Source of the DNA: CAMLHU01 sp039917855
GTDB taxonomy: Bacteria; Gemmatimonadota; Gemmatimonadetes; Gemmatimonadales; GWC2-71-9
Length of the DNA stretch: 39,278 nucleotides
Assembly (NCBI GenBank): GCA_039917855.1
Contig: JBDSIR010000130.1
Coordinates: forward strand, 1 to 39,278
Direction: 5' to 3'
In this document: piece after piece, positions 17,693 to 24,886 of the stretch
Layout: each line of letters begins with the position of its first letter
How positions within the stretch are numbered: the stretch's first letter is position 1
Program-made: the position numbers and the translations under genes
The notes under the pieces: model-generated
Databases searched by the model: none
Told to the model about the DNA's origin: nothing
What the model saw: only the letters and a program-made list of their open reading frames with translations

Positions 17693-18195
17693 CAGGCATA
17701 CCTCTGCAGGAGACCGGGGACGCGCTCGGGGGTCACCGATTCGACGAAGTCGTTGCCGATGAGCACCGGAGTGGCGAAGCCGCAGGCGCCGAGGCACTCG
17801 GTCTCGACCACGGTGAACCGGCCGTCGGGGCTGGTGCGGCCGAGTTCCTGGCAGCCGGTGTGCTGGAGCAGCGCCTTGAGGGTCTCTTCGGCGCCGCAGA
17901 TCCCGCACGGGCTCGTGGTGCACACCTGAATGACGTGGCGCCCCATCGGATGCTGGTGGTACATCGTGTAGAAGGTCACCACGCCCTTCACATAGGCGGG
18001 CGTGAGGCCCAGCACCTGGGCGACCTCGGCGATCCCCTGCTCCGGGATCCAGCCGCGCGCTTCCTGGACCATCCAGAGCGCGGGAAGCAGGCAGGCCTGC
18101 CTGGTGGGGTACTTCGGATAGAGCGCCTCGAGCTTCTGCTTCATCGGACCGACGAAGACGGGCTCGTACGGGACGTTCGCGTGGGCGGCGTTCAC
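17692..18195 (-). CDS. nuoE: NADH-quinone oxidoreductase subunit E
   Basis: Thioredoxin-like [2Fe-2S] subunit (167 aa) carrying cluster N1a next to NuoF. Ligands are visible at C92 and C97 (VCTTSPC) and at C134 and C138 (ECLGAC). The N-terminal helical domain includes WMVQEARGWIPEQGIAEVA. The start is a GTG that overlaps the nuoD TGA (GTGA), typical of this operon's stop-start coupling. Confidence 0.96.
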   Translation of the reverse strand: MNAAHANVPYEPVFVGPMKQKLEALYPKYPTRQACLLPALWMVQEARGWIPEQGIAEVAQVLGLTPAYVKGVVTFYTMYHQHPMGRHVIQVCTTSPCGICGAEETLKALLQHTGCQELGRTSPDGRFTVVETECLGACGFATPVLIGNDFVESVTPERVPGLLQRYA

Positions 18196-19481
18196 CGGTC
18201 GATCTCCCCCATGACGATGTCGACGCTCGCGTTGATCGCGATGACGTCGGAGAGGAGCGCGCCCTCGCACATCTTGGGGAGCGCCGCAAGGTTGATCAGC
18301 GACGGGGGCCGGATGCGCCAGCGCACCGGCTTGGCCGTGCCGTCGGAGACGAAGTAGGTGCCCAGCTCGCCCTTGGGGTTCTCGATGGCCAGGTAAGCCT
18401 CGCCCGCCGGGGCGCTGACCCCTTCCATCACCTGCTTGAAGTGGAAGATCATCGCCTCCATGTCGCTCATCGCGCGCGACTTGGGGGGGAGGATCACCCG
18501 CGGATCGTCAACGTTGATCGGCGCGCCCTTGAGCTTGGCAAGCCGGTCGAGGGCCTGGTCAAGAATGCGCACCGACTGGTACATCTCCTCCAGCCGTACC
18601 CGGTATCGGTCGTAGATGTCGCCGTGCTCACCGACCGGCACGTCGAAGTCATACGTCTCGTACCCGAGGTACGGCATGTCCTTGCGAAGATCCCACTCCA
18701 CCCCGCTGGCACGGAGCATCGGGCCGGAGAGAGAGTAGTTGATCACCTCTTCGCGGGTCATCGCGCCCACGCCCTGGGTGCGGCCGATCCAGATGGCGTT
18801 GCGGGTGAACATGGTGTCCACCTCGTCGAGGGTCTTCGGGAACGTGCGGCAGAAGTCGCGGAGTCCCGCCTCCCAGCCGTCGGGCACGTCCGCCATCAGG
18901 CCGCCGACCCGGGTCAGCGACGTCGTCAGCCGGGCGCCGGTCCACGATTCCTGCAGGTTGTAGATCAGCTCGCGCTGCTGGAACGACCAGAGGAACGGCG
19001 TCATCGCACCGAGGTCGATGCCGGTGGTGCCAAGCCAGACGAGGTGCGAGATGATCCGGCTCATTTCGCACGCAATGACCCGGAGCACCTCACAGCGCTC
19101 GGTGATGGTGATCCCCATCAGCTTTTCCGCGGCCAGCGCAAGTGCCACGTTGTTGGCCATCGGGGAGAGGTAGTCGGTGCGGTCGGTGAGCGGGATGATC
19201 TGGTTGTAGTGCCGGTACTCGCCGAGCTTCTCGAAGCCGGAGTGCAGATAGCCGATGTGCGGGATGACCCGCACCACGCGTTCGCCGTCGAGTTCGACCA
19301 CCAGCCGCAGCACACCATGGGTGGCGGGGTGCTGCGGGCCGAGGTTGATCAACATGTGCTCGGCGTGCAGGTCGTCGGCCTCGCGTTCGACCCGCTGAAG
19401 GCCGAGGGGTGTCATCTGCACGCGCCCCTGGCTGTCGAGCCCGGGGGTGCTGAGCTGCATCTCGACGGTACGGGTCGCCAT
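18192..19481 (-). CDS. nuoD: NADH-quinone oxidoreductase subunit D
   Basis: 49-kDa-type subunit (429 aa) that lines the quinone site together with NuoB. Family blocks are INLGPQHPATHGVLRL, containing the His that contacts the quinone head group, then PHIGYLHSGFEKLGEY, DRTDYLSPMANN and the C-terminal VMGEIDR. A longer frame runs into nuoC, but the ATG at 19479-19481 overlaps the nuoC TGA by one base. NuoC and NuoD are separate proteins here, unlike the fused form in E. coli. Confidence 0.97.
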   Translation of the reverse strand: MATRTVEMQLSTPGLDSQGRVQMTPLGLQRVEREADDLHAEHMLINLGPQHPATHGVLRLVVELDGERVVRVIPHIGYLHSGFEKLGEYRHYNQIIPLTDRTDYLSPMANNVALALAAEKLMGITITERCEVLRVIACEMSRIISHLVWLGTTGIDLGAMTPFLWSFQQRELIYNLQESWTGARLTTSLTRVGGLMADVPDGWEAGLRDFCRTFPKTLDEVDTMFTRNAIWIGRTQGVGAMTREEVINYSLSGPMLRASGVEWDLRKDMPYLGYETYDFDVPVGEHGDIYDRYRVRLEEMYQSVRILDQALDRLAKLKGAPINVDDPRVILPPKSRAMSDMEAMIFHFKQVMEGVSAPAGEAYLAIENPKGELGTYFVSDGTAKPVRWRIRPPSLINLAALPKMCEGALLSDVIAINASVDIVMGEIDR

Positions 19482-20086
19482 CAGACGTCCCCCCGCTCGC
19501 CGCGCGCCAGCCGTTCCCGCATCTCCTCGGGAAGATCGGCGTACGCTTCGGCGATGGAGAGTTCCTCGATCGAGTAATGGGCTTCGGGATTGGCGGCGAG
19601 GGCCTGGCGGGTCTGCTCCCCCCGGCTGAAATGGCCGCGGAGCGGGAAGCTCTTCCGGAGTGGGTGGCCTTCGTGGTAGGTCTCCCACATCAGGAGGCGC
19701 CGCAGATCGGGGTGGCCCCGGAACGTCACGCCGAACATGTCGAACACCTCGCGCTCGAGCCAATCGGCCCCCCGCCAGAGGTCCACCACCGAGTCGACCG
19801 CGAGCGGGCCCGCAGGATCGAGCGCGACCTTGCAGCGGAGTTCCTGAATGGTCCTGAGGTTCCGGACGATCCAGACCACCTCGAGCGGGAGTTCGGGATC
19901 GCGGTACTCGACGGCGGTGATGTCCACGAGGTAGGCATAGCCCTGATCGGCCCGGAGCCAGGCGAAGATCTCATGCGCCCGGTCGCGGGCCACGGTGACG
20001 ATGTGGTCACCGCAGGAGACGACGTGGCGCTCGACGGCCGCGCCGAAGCGCGCGCGGAGCGCGACGACGTCGGGGGCCTTGCTCAT
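19481..20086 (-). CDS. nuoC: NADH-quinone oxidoreductase subunit C
   Basis: 30-kDa-type peripheral-arm subunit (201 aa), a structural partner of NuoD and NuoB. It contains the family signature region WLEREVFDMFGVTFRGHPDL followed by RRLLMWETYHEGHPLRKSFP. The ATG overlaps the nuoB TGA by four bases. The C-terminal 40 or so residues are hydrophilic and variable. Confidence 0.96.
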   Translation of the reverse strand: MSKAPDVVALRARFGAAVERHVVSCGDHIVTVARDRAHEIFAWLRADQGYAYLVDITAVEYRDPELPLEVVWIVRNLRTIQELRCKVALDPAGPLAVDSVVDLWRGADWLEREVFDMFGVTFRGHPDLRRLLMWETYHEGHPLRKSFPLRGHFSRGEQTRQALAANPEAHYSIEELSIAEAYADLPEEMRERLARGERGDV

Positions 20087-20697
20087 GCGGAACGGGTCTG
20101 GTGGACGGAATTGCCGAACGGCTCGGACACCTCGTCGATGCGCCGGGCCGGGACGAAGAGCCCATCCGGACCGACCAGGTGCTCCTCGCGCAGGTCGGCG
20201 TCACGCAGGGTCTCGCCCTTGATCTTCTTCTGCAGGAGGGTGATTCCGTAGATGAGACCTTCGGGGCGCGGGGGACAGCCGGGCACGTAGACGTCGACGG
20301 GGATGATCGTGTCGATCCCCTGCACCATCGCGTAGGTGTCGAAGATGCCGCCGGTCGAGGCGCAGGCCCCCATCGAGATGGCCCACTTGGGTTGGGGCAT
20401 CTGGTCCCAGATCTTGCGGATGACCGGCGCCAGCTTGAATGGCAGCCGACCGGCGCAGATGAGCAGGTCGGCCTGGCGCGGCGAGAAGCTCATCCGCTCC
20501 ATCCCGAAGCGCGCCAGGTCGAAGCGCGACGCGGCGGTGGCCATGAACTCGATGGCGCAGCAGGCGGTGCCGAACGGCATCGGCCAGAGCGAATTGGCGC
20601 GCCCCCAATTGATGACCGAGTCGACCCGGGTGGTCATCCAGTTGGGGGACATCGAGGAGACGGTGGTCCCGGCCCCTTCGGGCAGCGTCAGTCCCAT
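20083..20697 (-). CDS. nuoB: NADH-quinone oxidoreductase subunit B
   Basis: Subunit carrying the terminal N2 [4Fe-4S] cluster (204 aa) that reduces quinone. Ligands are the tandem cysteines C46 and C47 in FGTACCAIEFM, the Cys in SMGACASTGG and that in VPGCPPRPEGLIYG. The ATG at 20697 overlaps the end of nuoA by ten bases; a later Met at residue 16 is possible. Length and motif order are standard. Confidence 0.97.
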   Translation of the reverse strand: MGLTLPEGAGTTVSSMSPNWMTTRVDSVINWGRANSLWPMPFGTACCAIEFMATAASRFDLARFGMERMSFSPRQADLLICAGRLPFKLAPVIRKIWDQMPQPKWAISMGACASTGGIFDTYAMVQGIDTIIPVDVYVPGCPPRPEGLIYGITLLQKKIKGETLRDADLREEHLVGPDGLFVPARRIDEVSEPFGNSVHQTRSA

Positions 20698-21065
20698 TCG
20701 AACGCACCCCGCTTCCAGACGTAGATGTAGCCCACCACGAGGATCAGCATGAAGATGAGCATCTCGAGGAGCAGCAGCCCGCTGATCTCCTTCATCTGGG
20801 CGAAACCGACCGCCCAGGGGATCATGAAGACCGCTTCGATGTCGAAGATGATGAAGAGGATGGTGACGAGGTAGTACTTGACCGAGAAGCGCTCGCCCGC
20901 CTCGCCGAGCGCGGGCATCCCCGACTCGTAGGGGCTCAGCTTCACCGGCGTGGGGCGGTCACTCTTGAGCAGGATGTCGGCACCCTTGGAGACGACGACC
21001 ATCATGATCGCGTTGGCGATCACGAAGGCGACGACCAGCAGGATGGGCAGGTAGGACTGAAGCAT
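20688..21065 (-). CDS. nuoA: NADH-quinone oxidoreductase subunit A
   Basis: Three-helix membrane subunit (125 aa), first gene of the nuo operon. Signature segments are KLSPYESGMPALGEA in the first loop and YYLVTILFIIFDIEAVFMIPWA, with the conserved membrane Glu/Asp pair. The 249-base region upstream, which should hold the operon promoter, is followed (in reverse) by a 14-copy heptamer array and the four-helix-bundle gene. Confidence 0.97.
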   Translation of the reverse strand: MLQSYLPILLVVAFVIANAIMMVVVSKGADILLKSDRPTPVKLSPYESGMPALGEAGERFSVKYYLVTILFIIFDIEAVFMIPWAVGFAQMKEISGLLLLEMLIFMLILVVGYIYVWKRGAFEWD

Positions 21066-21189
21066 CGGCTCAGATTCGTGAAAAGATTCACTAAGTATAA
21101 GTAAAACCTAACCTCTGCCCTAGGTCACTTCAACCGGCCCTCGGCACTGAATCTCCCGTATAATCAGGGGTTGGCAAGTCGGGAATCTG
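21066..21189 (-). promoter_or_regulatory. Presumed nuo operon promoter region
   Basis: A relatively AT-rich leader sits between nuoA and the heptamer array. On the minus strand TTGAAG (ending near 21131) is followed after 17 bases by TAGGTT, a weak -35/-10 pair. On the plus strand a perfect TATAAT lies at 21159-21164 without a good -35, pointing toward the array and dcd. These are pattern matches only. Confidence 0.3.
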
Positions 21190-21287
21190 TCGTGGGTCGT
21201 GGGTCGTGGGTCGTGGGTCGTGGGTCGTGGGTCGTGGGTCGTGGGTCGTGGGTCGTGGGTCGTGGGTCGTGGGTCGTGGGTCGTGGG
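21190..21287. repeat. Perfect 14-copy heptamer array (tcgtggg), left arm of element
   Basis: Fourteen exact tandem copies of tcgtggg fill these 98 bases. The reverse complement of the same unit recurs at 21791-21823, so the array is one arm of an inverted pair that brackets the four-helix-bundle gene. Perfect identity over 14 copies suggests recent expansion or active homogenisation. Seven is not a multiple of three, so the array is open in several frames; the apparent coding through it is not evidence of a gene. Confidence 0.95.
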
Positions 21288-21314
21288 TCGAAGGTCGCGG
21301 GAACCGGTGTGGGG

Positions 21315-21674
21315 TCAAGCTCGTGGGCCTAGCCTCCGGATCATGACCGTTAGTTGGCGCGAGGTGCCATCCGCGGCCTTCAACGCGAGGGTGAGGGGCT
21401 CGCCGGAGAGGTACCCCAACTCTCCCGCGATCTCCAATAGGGACTCCACCTCCCTTGAGGATCCTCGGGCGATGAACAGGAATCGGACCAGTTCCTTGTC
21501 CCCGCCCCGGCCCGTCCCTTCGGCGATATTCGTCGACACGGACACGGCTGCCCGCCTGAGCTGACTGGTGAGCCCGAATCGCTCATCCGGTGGAAGCTGC
21601 CGAGTGAGGCGATAGACTTGGACGGCCAATTGCTTGGCATCCTTCCAGACTACGAGCTCGCGAAAGTTCCCCAT
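21315..21674 (-). CDS. Four-helix-bundle protein (S23/IVP family)
   Basis: Predicted 119-aa all-helical protein of the TIGR02436-type four-helix-bundle family. That family was first found encoded by intervening sequences in 23S rRNA genes and is related to the Avd accessory protein of diversity-generating retroelements. The start MGNFRELVVWKDAKQLAVQV and the signature VSVSTNIAEGTGRGGDKEL are both typical. The frame extends 16 codons upstream, but the ATG at 21672-21674 gives the family N-terminus; no clear Shine-Dalgarno precedes it. Relatives form oligomeric barrels with basic surfaces thought to bind nucleic acid, but the role is not established. No rRNA is nearby. It sits inside inverted heptamer arrays, which makes it the likely protein partner of the repeat family. 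Confidence 0.88.
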   Translation of the reverse strand: MGNFRELVVWKDAKQLAVQVYRLTRQLPPDERFGLTSQLRRAAVSVSTNIAEGTGRGGDKELVRFLFIARGSSREVESLLEIAGELGYLSGEPLTLALKAADGTSRQLTVMIRRLGPRA

Positions 21675-21790
21675 GCAAGCAAGGTGGGCGCCCCGGGCCG
21701 AAGAGTGGTAACCCGGAACCACGCGCAGCGTGCCAAATCATCGCGACCCGGGTAATGTTCCGGCCTTCGAGTTCGCAACTGTCCACCGAA

Positions 21791-21823
21791 GACCCACGAC
21801 TCACGACCCAAGACCCACGACCC
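21791..21823. repeat. Right inverted arm, directly abutting dcd start codon
   Basis: Four and a half units of gacccac/gactcac/gacccaa read here, the reverse complement of the unit at 21190-21287. The last base is immediately before the dcd ATG, so the arm replaces the normal leader. No Shine-Dalgarno-like sequence is present in the 35 bases before the start. Confidence 0.9.
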
Positions 21824-22402
21824 ATGTCAATCAAGTCCGACCGCTGGATCCGCCGGATGGCGCTGGAACGCGGCATGATCGAGCCCTTCACCGACGGCCA
21901 GGTGCGCGAGGTCGACTCCCTGGGCCGCAAGGTGATCTCCTACGGCGTCTCGTCCTACGGCTACGACATGCGGGTGGCGCCGGAGTTCAAGATCTTCAGC
22001 AACGTCCTCTCGGCCATCGTGGACCCCAAGGATTTCGACCCAAAGTGCTTCGTGGAGTACGAGGGCGATGTCTGCATCGTCCCCCCCAACTCCTTCGCCC
22101 TGGCCCGCTCGGTGGAGTACTTCCGGATCCCCCGCGAGGTGCTGACCATCTGCGTCGGGAAGTCGACCTACGCCCGCTGCGGCATCATCACCAACGTGAC
22201 ACCATTCGAGCCGGAATGGGAAGGTCACGTCACCCTCGAGATCAGCAACACCACCCCGCTCCCGGCCAAGATCTACGCCAACGAGGGGATCTGTCAGGTG
22301 CTCTTCTTCGAGGCCGACGCCGATGACATCTGCCAGACGAGCTACAAGGACAAGAAAGGGAAATACCAGGCGCAGACCGGGGTGACACTGCCGCGACTGT
22401 AG
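21824..22402 (+). CDS. dcd: dCTP deaminase
   Basis: Trimeric cytoplasmic enzyme (192 aa) that deaminates dCTP to dUTP for thymidylate synthesis; some relatives also cleave dUTP to dUMP. The N-terminus MSIKSDRWIRRMALERGMI is the family form. Substrate and catalytic regions are VSSYGYDMRV, GKSTYARCGI and FEPEWEGHVTLEI, the last holding the catalytic glutamate. Whether it is mono- or bifunctional cannot be decided safely from motifs. The frame runs upstream through the repeat arm, but the family N-terminus sets the start. It is one of only two plus-strand genes and is bracketed by repeats on both sides. Confidence 0.96.
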   Translation: MSIKSDRWIRRMALERGMIEPFTDGQVREVDSLGRKVISYGVSSYGYDMRVAPEFKIFSNVLSAIVDPKDFDPKCFVEYEGDVCIVPPNSFALARSVEYFRIPREVLTICVGKSTYARCGIITNVTPFEPEWEGHVTLEISNTTPLPAKIYANEGICQVLFFEADADDICQTSYKDKKGKYQAQTGVTLPRL

Positions 22403-22434
22403 GCGGATGGGCGGATGGGCGGATGGGCGGATGG
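22403..22434. repeat. Octamer array gcggatgg x4
   Basis: Four perfect copies of gcggatgg start at the first base after the dcd TAG stop codon. No reverse-complement arm is visible before the M28 peptidase gene, so it looks like a single-arm copy. Confidence 0.9.
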
Positions 22435-22466
22435 GCCGCAGAAGATCGGGACCGCCCCGAGGCCGG

Positions 22467-22528
22467 TCCTGAGCGCAGCGAAGGAAGTGCAACAACGAGG
22501 GACCTACCTGAGATCGGGCAGGTCCCTC
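22467..22528 (-). terminator. Hairpin between dcd and the M28 gene, possible bidirectional terminator
   Basis: Positions 22497-22505 and 22520-22528 form a perfect 9-bp stem (gagggacct / aggtccctc). Read on the minus strand it is followed by GTTGTTGC, a weak U-rich tail, and it lies just past the M28 stop. Upstream, 22467-22488 contains a cctgagcgcagcgaagga motif related to the arms of the hairpin at 26890-26989. Confidence 0.45.
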
Positions 22529-22552
22529 ACGCCGTTCGGGACGGCTCCCTGC

Positions 22553-24613
22553 CTACCGCAGCAGCGCCGCGGCGGCCGAGACCTTTGCCCGCGCATCACC
22601 CACCCGCTGCGCCAGGTCCTCGACCTCGTGCGCGAGGCGGCGCGCGTCACGGTCGCGGAGCGCTTCCGCGATCCCCGGCAGGGGGACATCGGCATAGCCG
22701 TTGTCGCGATCGGCGGCGTAGAGGAGGTTCCGGTACCAGGGGCGCCCGGTCAGCCCTTCGGGCCGGCTGAGCCGCCGTTCCGCCTCACGCGCCTCTTCGT
22801 TCAACGTCTGGAGCCGATCGGTGGAGAGGCGCGCCGCCCGGCCGCTCCGCATCGCCAGGGTGTCGGCCGTGGCACGGAACGCCGCCGCTTCGGCCAGCAA
22901 CCGCTCAAACGGCGCCCCCTGGAGCCCGAGCTTTGCCGCCGAGTCGCGGGCGATGGTGGCGAGCTTGGTGACCTCGTCGGCCAGCGCGGCGTGATCATAC
23001 GGCAGGAGGTCGGCCTGGGCGATGCCGGCCAGGACCAGCGCCCCGATCCGCGCCACCGCTTGGTGCTCGAGGTACCCGGGGTCGCCGAAGCGGTCCATCC
23101 AGGCGAGGTCATCGTACTGCGAGTGGTAGATCCCCTGGCCTCCGCCGAACCCCCACTCGGCCGCCGGAATGCCGAGGTGGTTGTAGAAGCCGGCGAAGTC
23201 GCTGCCGCCACCGAGATTCCCCATCCGGGGCTCCTCGCCCGTTGGGGTCTGGGCCTGTCGCCGCCACGCGACATAGACGCTCACCGAATCGCCGGGCGCG
23301 GGGACCAGGCTCGCCGCCCGTCGCACCACCCCTCTCAGCGTGGGTGACGAGGAGCCGCCGAAGCTCCGCCCAGAGGTGATCATGTCCTGGTTGAGATAGG
23401 CCACCGCCGATCGGCTCAGTTCGGTCTCGCGGCTCTCGACGTATTCTGTCGACCCGATCAGCCCCCACTCCTCGGCATCCCAGGTCGCGAACACGAGGGT
23501 GCGGCGTGGTCGGTAGCCCCGACGGACCGCTTCACCCCAGGCACGCGCCGCCTCGAGCACGCTGACGATGCCGCTGATGTTGTCGAGCGTTCCCGGTCCC
23601 CATGCGTCGCGATGGCCGCCGATGATCACGACCTCCCCGGGCCAATCGGAACCGGTGATGGTCCCGAAAGTGTTGCTGATCTGCTTGTAGGCCGCCGCCC
23701 CGGTCTCGAGCCGCACGGTGACGTGCGCAGTGACCGCGGTGGTCCCGCCGAGCCGATAGTCGAGCCCGAGTCCGCCCCGCCACGCGTCGGGGGCCGCCGG
23801 GCCGGCGAGTCCGGTGAGGAGCTCCCGTGCATTCCCCGAGCCGATGGGGACCGCCGGGATCTTGGGGATATCCATCGAAGCGACCGCCACCCGCCGCGCG
23901 GTCTCGGTGGACGCCCACCCCGGGGTCGACGGGTCGCCGGGGGAGAGCTTCACGCTGCCCCTCTGGACACCACCTTCAGGGCGCCAGGGGCCTTCGGGAT
24001 ATACCAGGCCCCGCGTGGCGCCATCGTCCGCGGGATCGCTGTAGAGGAGCACGGCCACGGCCCCGTGCGCTTCGGCCTCACGGAGCTTGATCCCGCGGTG
24101 GCTCCGGCCGTAGCGCGCAATGACGATCGCGCCGCGGACCGACACGCCGAGGGAATCCAGGATGCGGTAGTCGGAAGGAAGCCCGTAATTGACGTAGACG
24201 ATCGGGCCGGTGACATCCCCCGCGGCGCTGTAGCCGTTCACCGTGGGCCAGGCCGGCTGCTCGGTAGAGGGATCGCCGGGGATCAGCGGTTCGGCGAGCG
24301 CGAAGCTCTTCCGCGTCGGGCGGATCCTTTCGACGGCGACGTGGGTGGGACGCGGGAGGTAGACCCGGAAGGTGGTGCGGGAGGTGTCGAGGCCCCACGA
24401 CGCCATCTGTCCAAGGACGTAGGCGGCGGTGCTGTCCTGTGCCGCGGTGCCGGCGACGTGGACCCGGGTGCTCAGCGCCGTCGAGTGGCGTCGCGCTGCC
24501 CCGGTATCGGGGATGGAGAGGAGGATCGAGTCGAGGGCGCTGGGGCGCTGGGGCGCTTGGGCGCTGACCGAGGAGGCGACGAGCAGGACAGCGAGCGACG
24601 GAAGGAAACGCAT
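22553..24613 (-). CDS. Exported M28 family peptidase (glutamate carboxypeptidase II-like)
   Basis: Predicted 686-aa secreted zinc peptidase of the M28B type, with the order PA insert, catalytic domain, then C-terminal dimerisation-like helical domain. The signal peptide MRFLPSLAVLLVASSVSAQ spans residues 1-19. Zinc ligands are visible at H334 and D344 in GHRDAWGPGTLDN, the catalytic pair E381-E382 in FATWDAEEWG, and a later histidine in GIYHSQYDD. It probably trims peptides in the periplasm or outside the cell. The start is the ATG at 24611-24613, five codons inside the longest frame, because it begins the signal peptide. An octamer array (gcgctggg) is read in frame just after the signal peptide as QAPQRPSA. 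It is divergent from the M1 peptidase gene. Confidence 0.92.
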   Translation of the reverse strand: MRFLPSLAVLLVASSVSAQAPQRPSALDSILLSIPDTGAARRHSTALSTRVHVAGTAAQDSTAAYVLGQMASWGLDTSRTTFRVYLPRPTHVAVERIRPTRKSFALAEPLIPGDPSTEQPAWPTVNGYSAAGDVTGPIVYVNYGLPSDYRILDSLGVSVRGAIVIARYGRSHRGIKLREAEAHGAVAVLLYSDPADDGATRGLVYPEGPWRPEGGVQRGSVKLSPGDPSTPGWASTETARRVAVASMDIPKIPAVPIGSGNARELLTGLAGPAAPDAWRGGLGLDYRLGGTTAVTAHVTVRLETGAAAYKQISNTFGTITGSDWPGEVVIIGGHRDAWGPGTLDNISGIVSVLEAARAWGEAVRRGYRPRRTLVFATWDAEEWGLIGSTEYVESRETELSRSAVAYLNQDMITSGRSFGGSSSPTLRGVVRRAASLVPAPGDSVSVYVAWRRQAQTPTGEEPRMGNLGGGSDFAGFYNHLGIPAAEWGFGGGQGIYHSQYDDLAWMDRFGDPGYLEHQAVARIGALVLAGIAQADLLPYDHAALADEVTKLATIARDSAAKLGLQGAPFERLLAEAAAFRATADTLAMRSGRAARLSTDRLQTLNEEAREAERRLSRPEGLTGRPWYRNLLYAADRDNGYADVPLPGIAEALRDRDARRLAHEVEDLAQRVGDARAKVSAAAALLR
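24537..24566. repeat. In-frame octamer array gcgctggg inside M28 gene
   Basis: Three full copies and one partial copy of gcgctggg/gcgcttgg lie within the coding region at the end of the signal peptide. The same unit forms another in-frame array in moaA at 35695-35726, encoding the same APQRPSA peptide. Confidence 0.85.
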
Positions 24614-24631
24614 TGAACTCTCGGTCACGGA

Positions 24632-24654
24632 TGCGGTTGCGGTTGCGGTTGCGG
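24632..24654. repeat. Hexamer array tgcggt in M28 leader
   Basis: Almost four copies of a tgcggt hexamer occur just upstream of the M28 start, adjacent to the much longer octamer array. The unit length differs from its neighbours. Confidence 0.75.
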
Positions 24655-24663
24655 AACAGGATT

Positions 24664-24811
24664 CAGACGCTCAGACGCTCAGACGCTCAGACGCTCAGAC
24701 GCTCAGACGCTCAGACGCTCAGACGCTCAGACGCTCAGACGCTCAGACGCTCAGACGCTCAGACGCTCAAAAAGTTACCAGCAGGTCCGTTGCTGAGCGT
24801 CCGAGCGTCTG
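24664..24811. repeat. Perfect 13-copy octamer array (cagacgct) with short inverted arm
   Basis: Thirteen exact copies of cagacgct occupy 24664-24767. After a 27-base spacer, 24795-24811 (agcgtccgagcgtctg) is the reverse complement of two units with one mismatch. The whole lies in the divergent promoter region of the two exported peptidases, so a change in copy number would alter promoter spacing without touching coding sequence. Confidence 0.93.
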
Positions 24812-24886
24812 TCACCACTATACTATCTCCTGCGTAGTGTACCCGTTCCCCTCGCCGTTCCCAATACCACCCGGAGGATCCCGGAC
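24812..24886 (+). promoter_or_regulatory. Leader and possible promoter of M1 peptidase
   Basis: A TATACT at 24819-24824 is a reasonable -10 hexamer, but no good -35 sits 16-18 bases upstream because that position is occupied by the inverted repeat arm. A clear Shine-Dalgarno (ggagga, 24873-24878) precedes the GTG start. Confidence 0.4.

Larger units (their letters stand above)
21190..21823. mobile_element. Putative element: inverted heptamer arrays flanking a four-helix-bundle gene
   Basis: The left arm (tcgtggg x14, 21190-21287) and right arm (gacccac-type units, 21791-21823) are reverse complements. Between them lie only the four-helix-bundle gene and about 115 bases of its leader. The same arm architecture without a gene occurs at other loci in the window. 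The layout recalls 23S rRNA intervening sequences, where an IVP gene sits in the loop of a stem. I see no target-site duplication and no transposase, so mobility is an inference from architecture and dispersal. Confidence 0.45.

Noticed and set aside
21190..21287. CRISPR array
   Set aside because: The units are 7 bp, contiguous and without spacers, and no cas genes are present. The same holds for 24664-24767.
21130..21318. Small protein with THDPRPT repeats
   Set aside because: It is a translation of the heptamer array; a 7-bp unit reads open in every frame, and the peptide has no other support.
21315..21674. Intervening sequence within a 23S rRNA gene
   Set aside because: The protein belongs to the IVP family, but the flanks are nuoA and dcd with no rRNA sequence.
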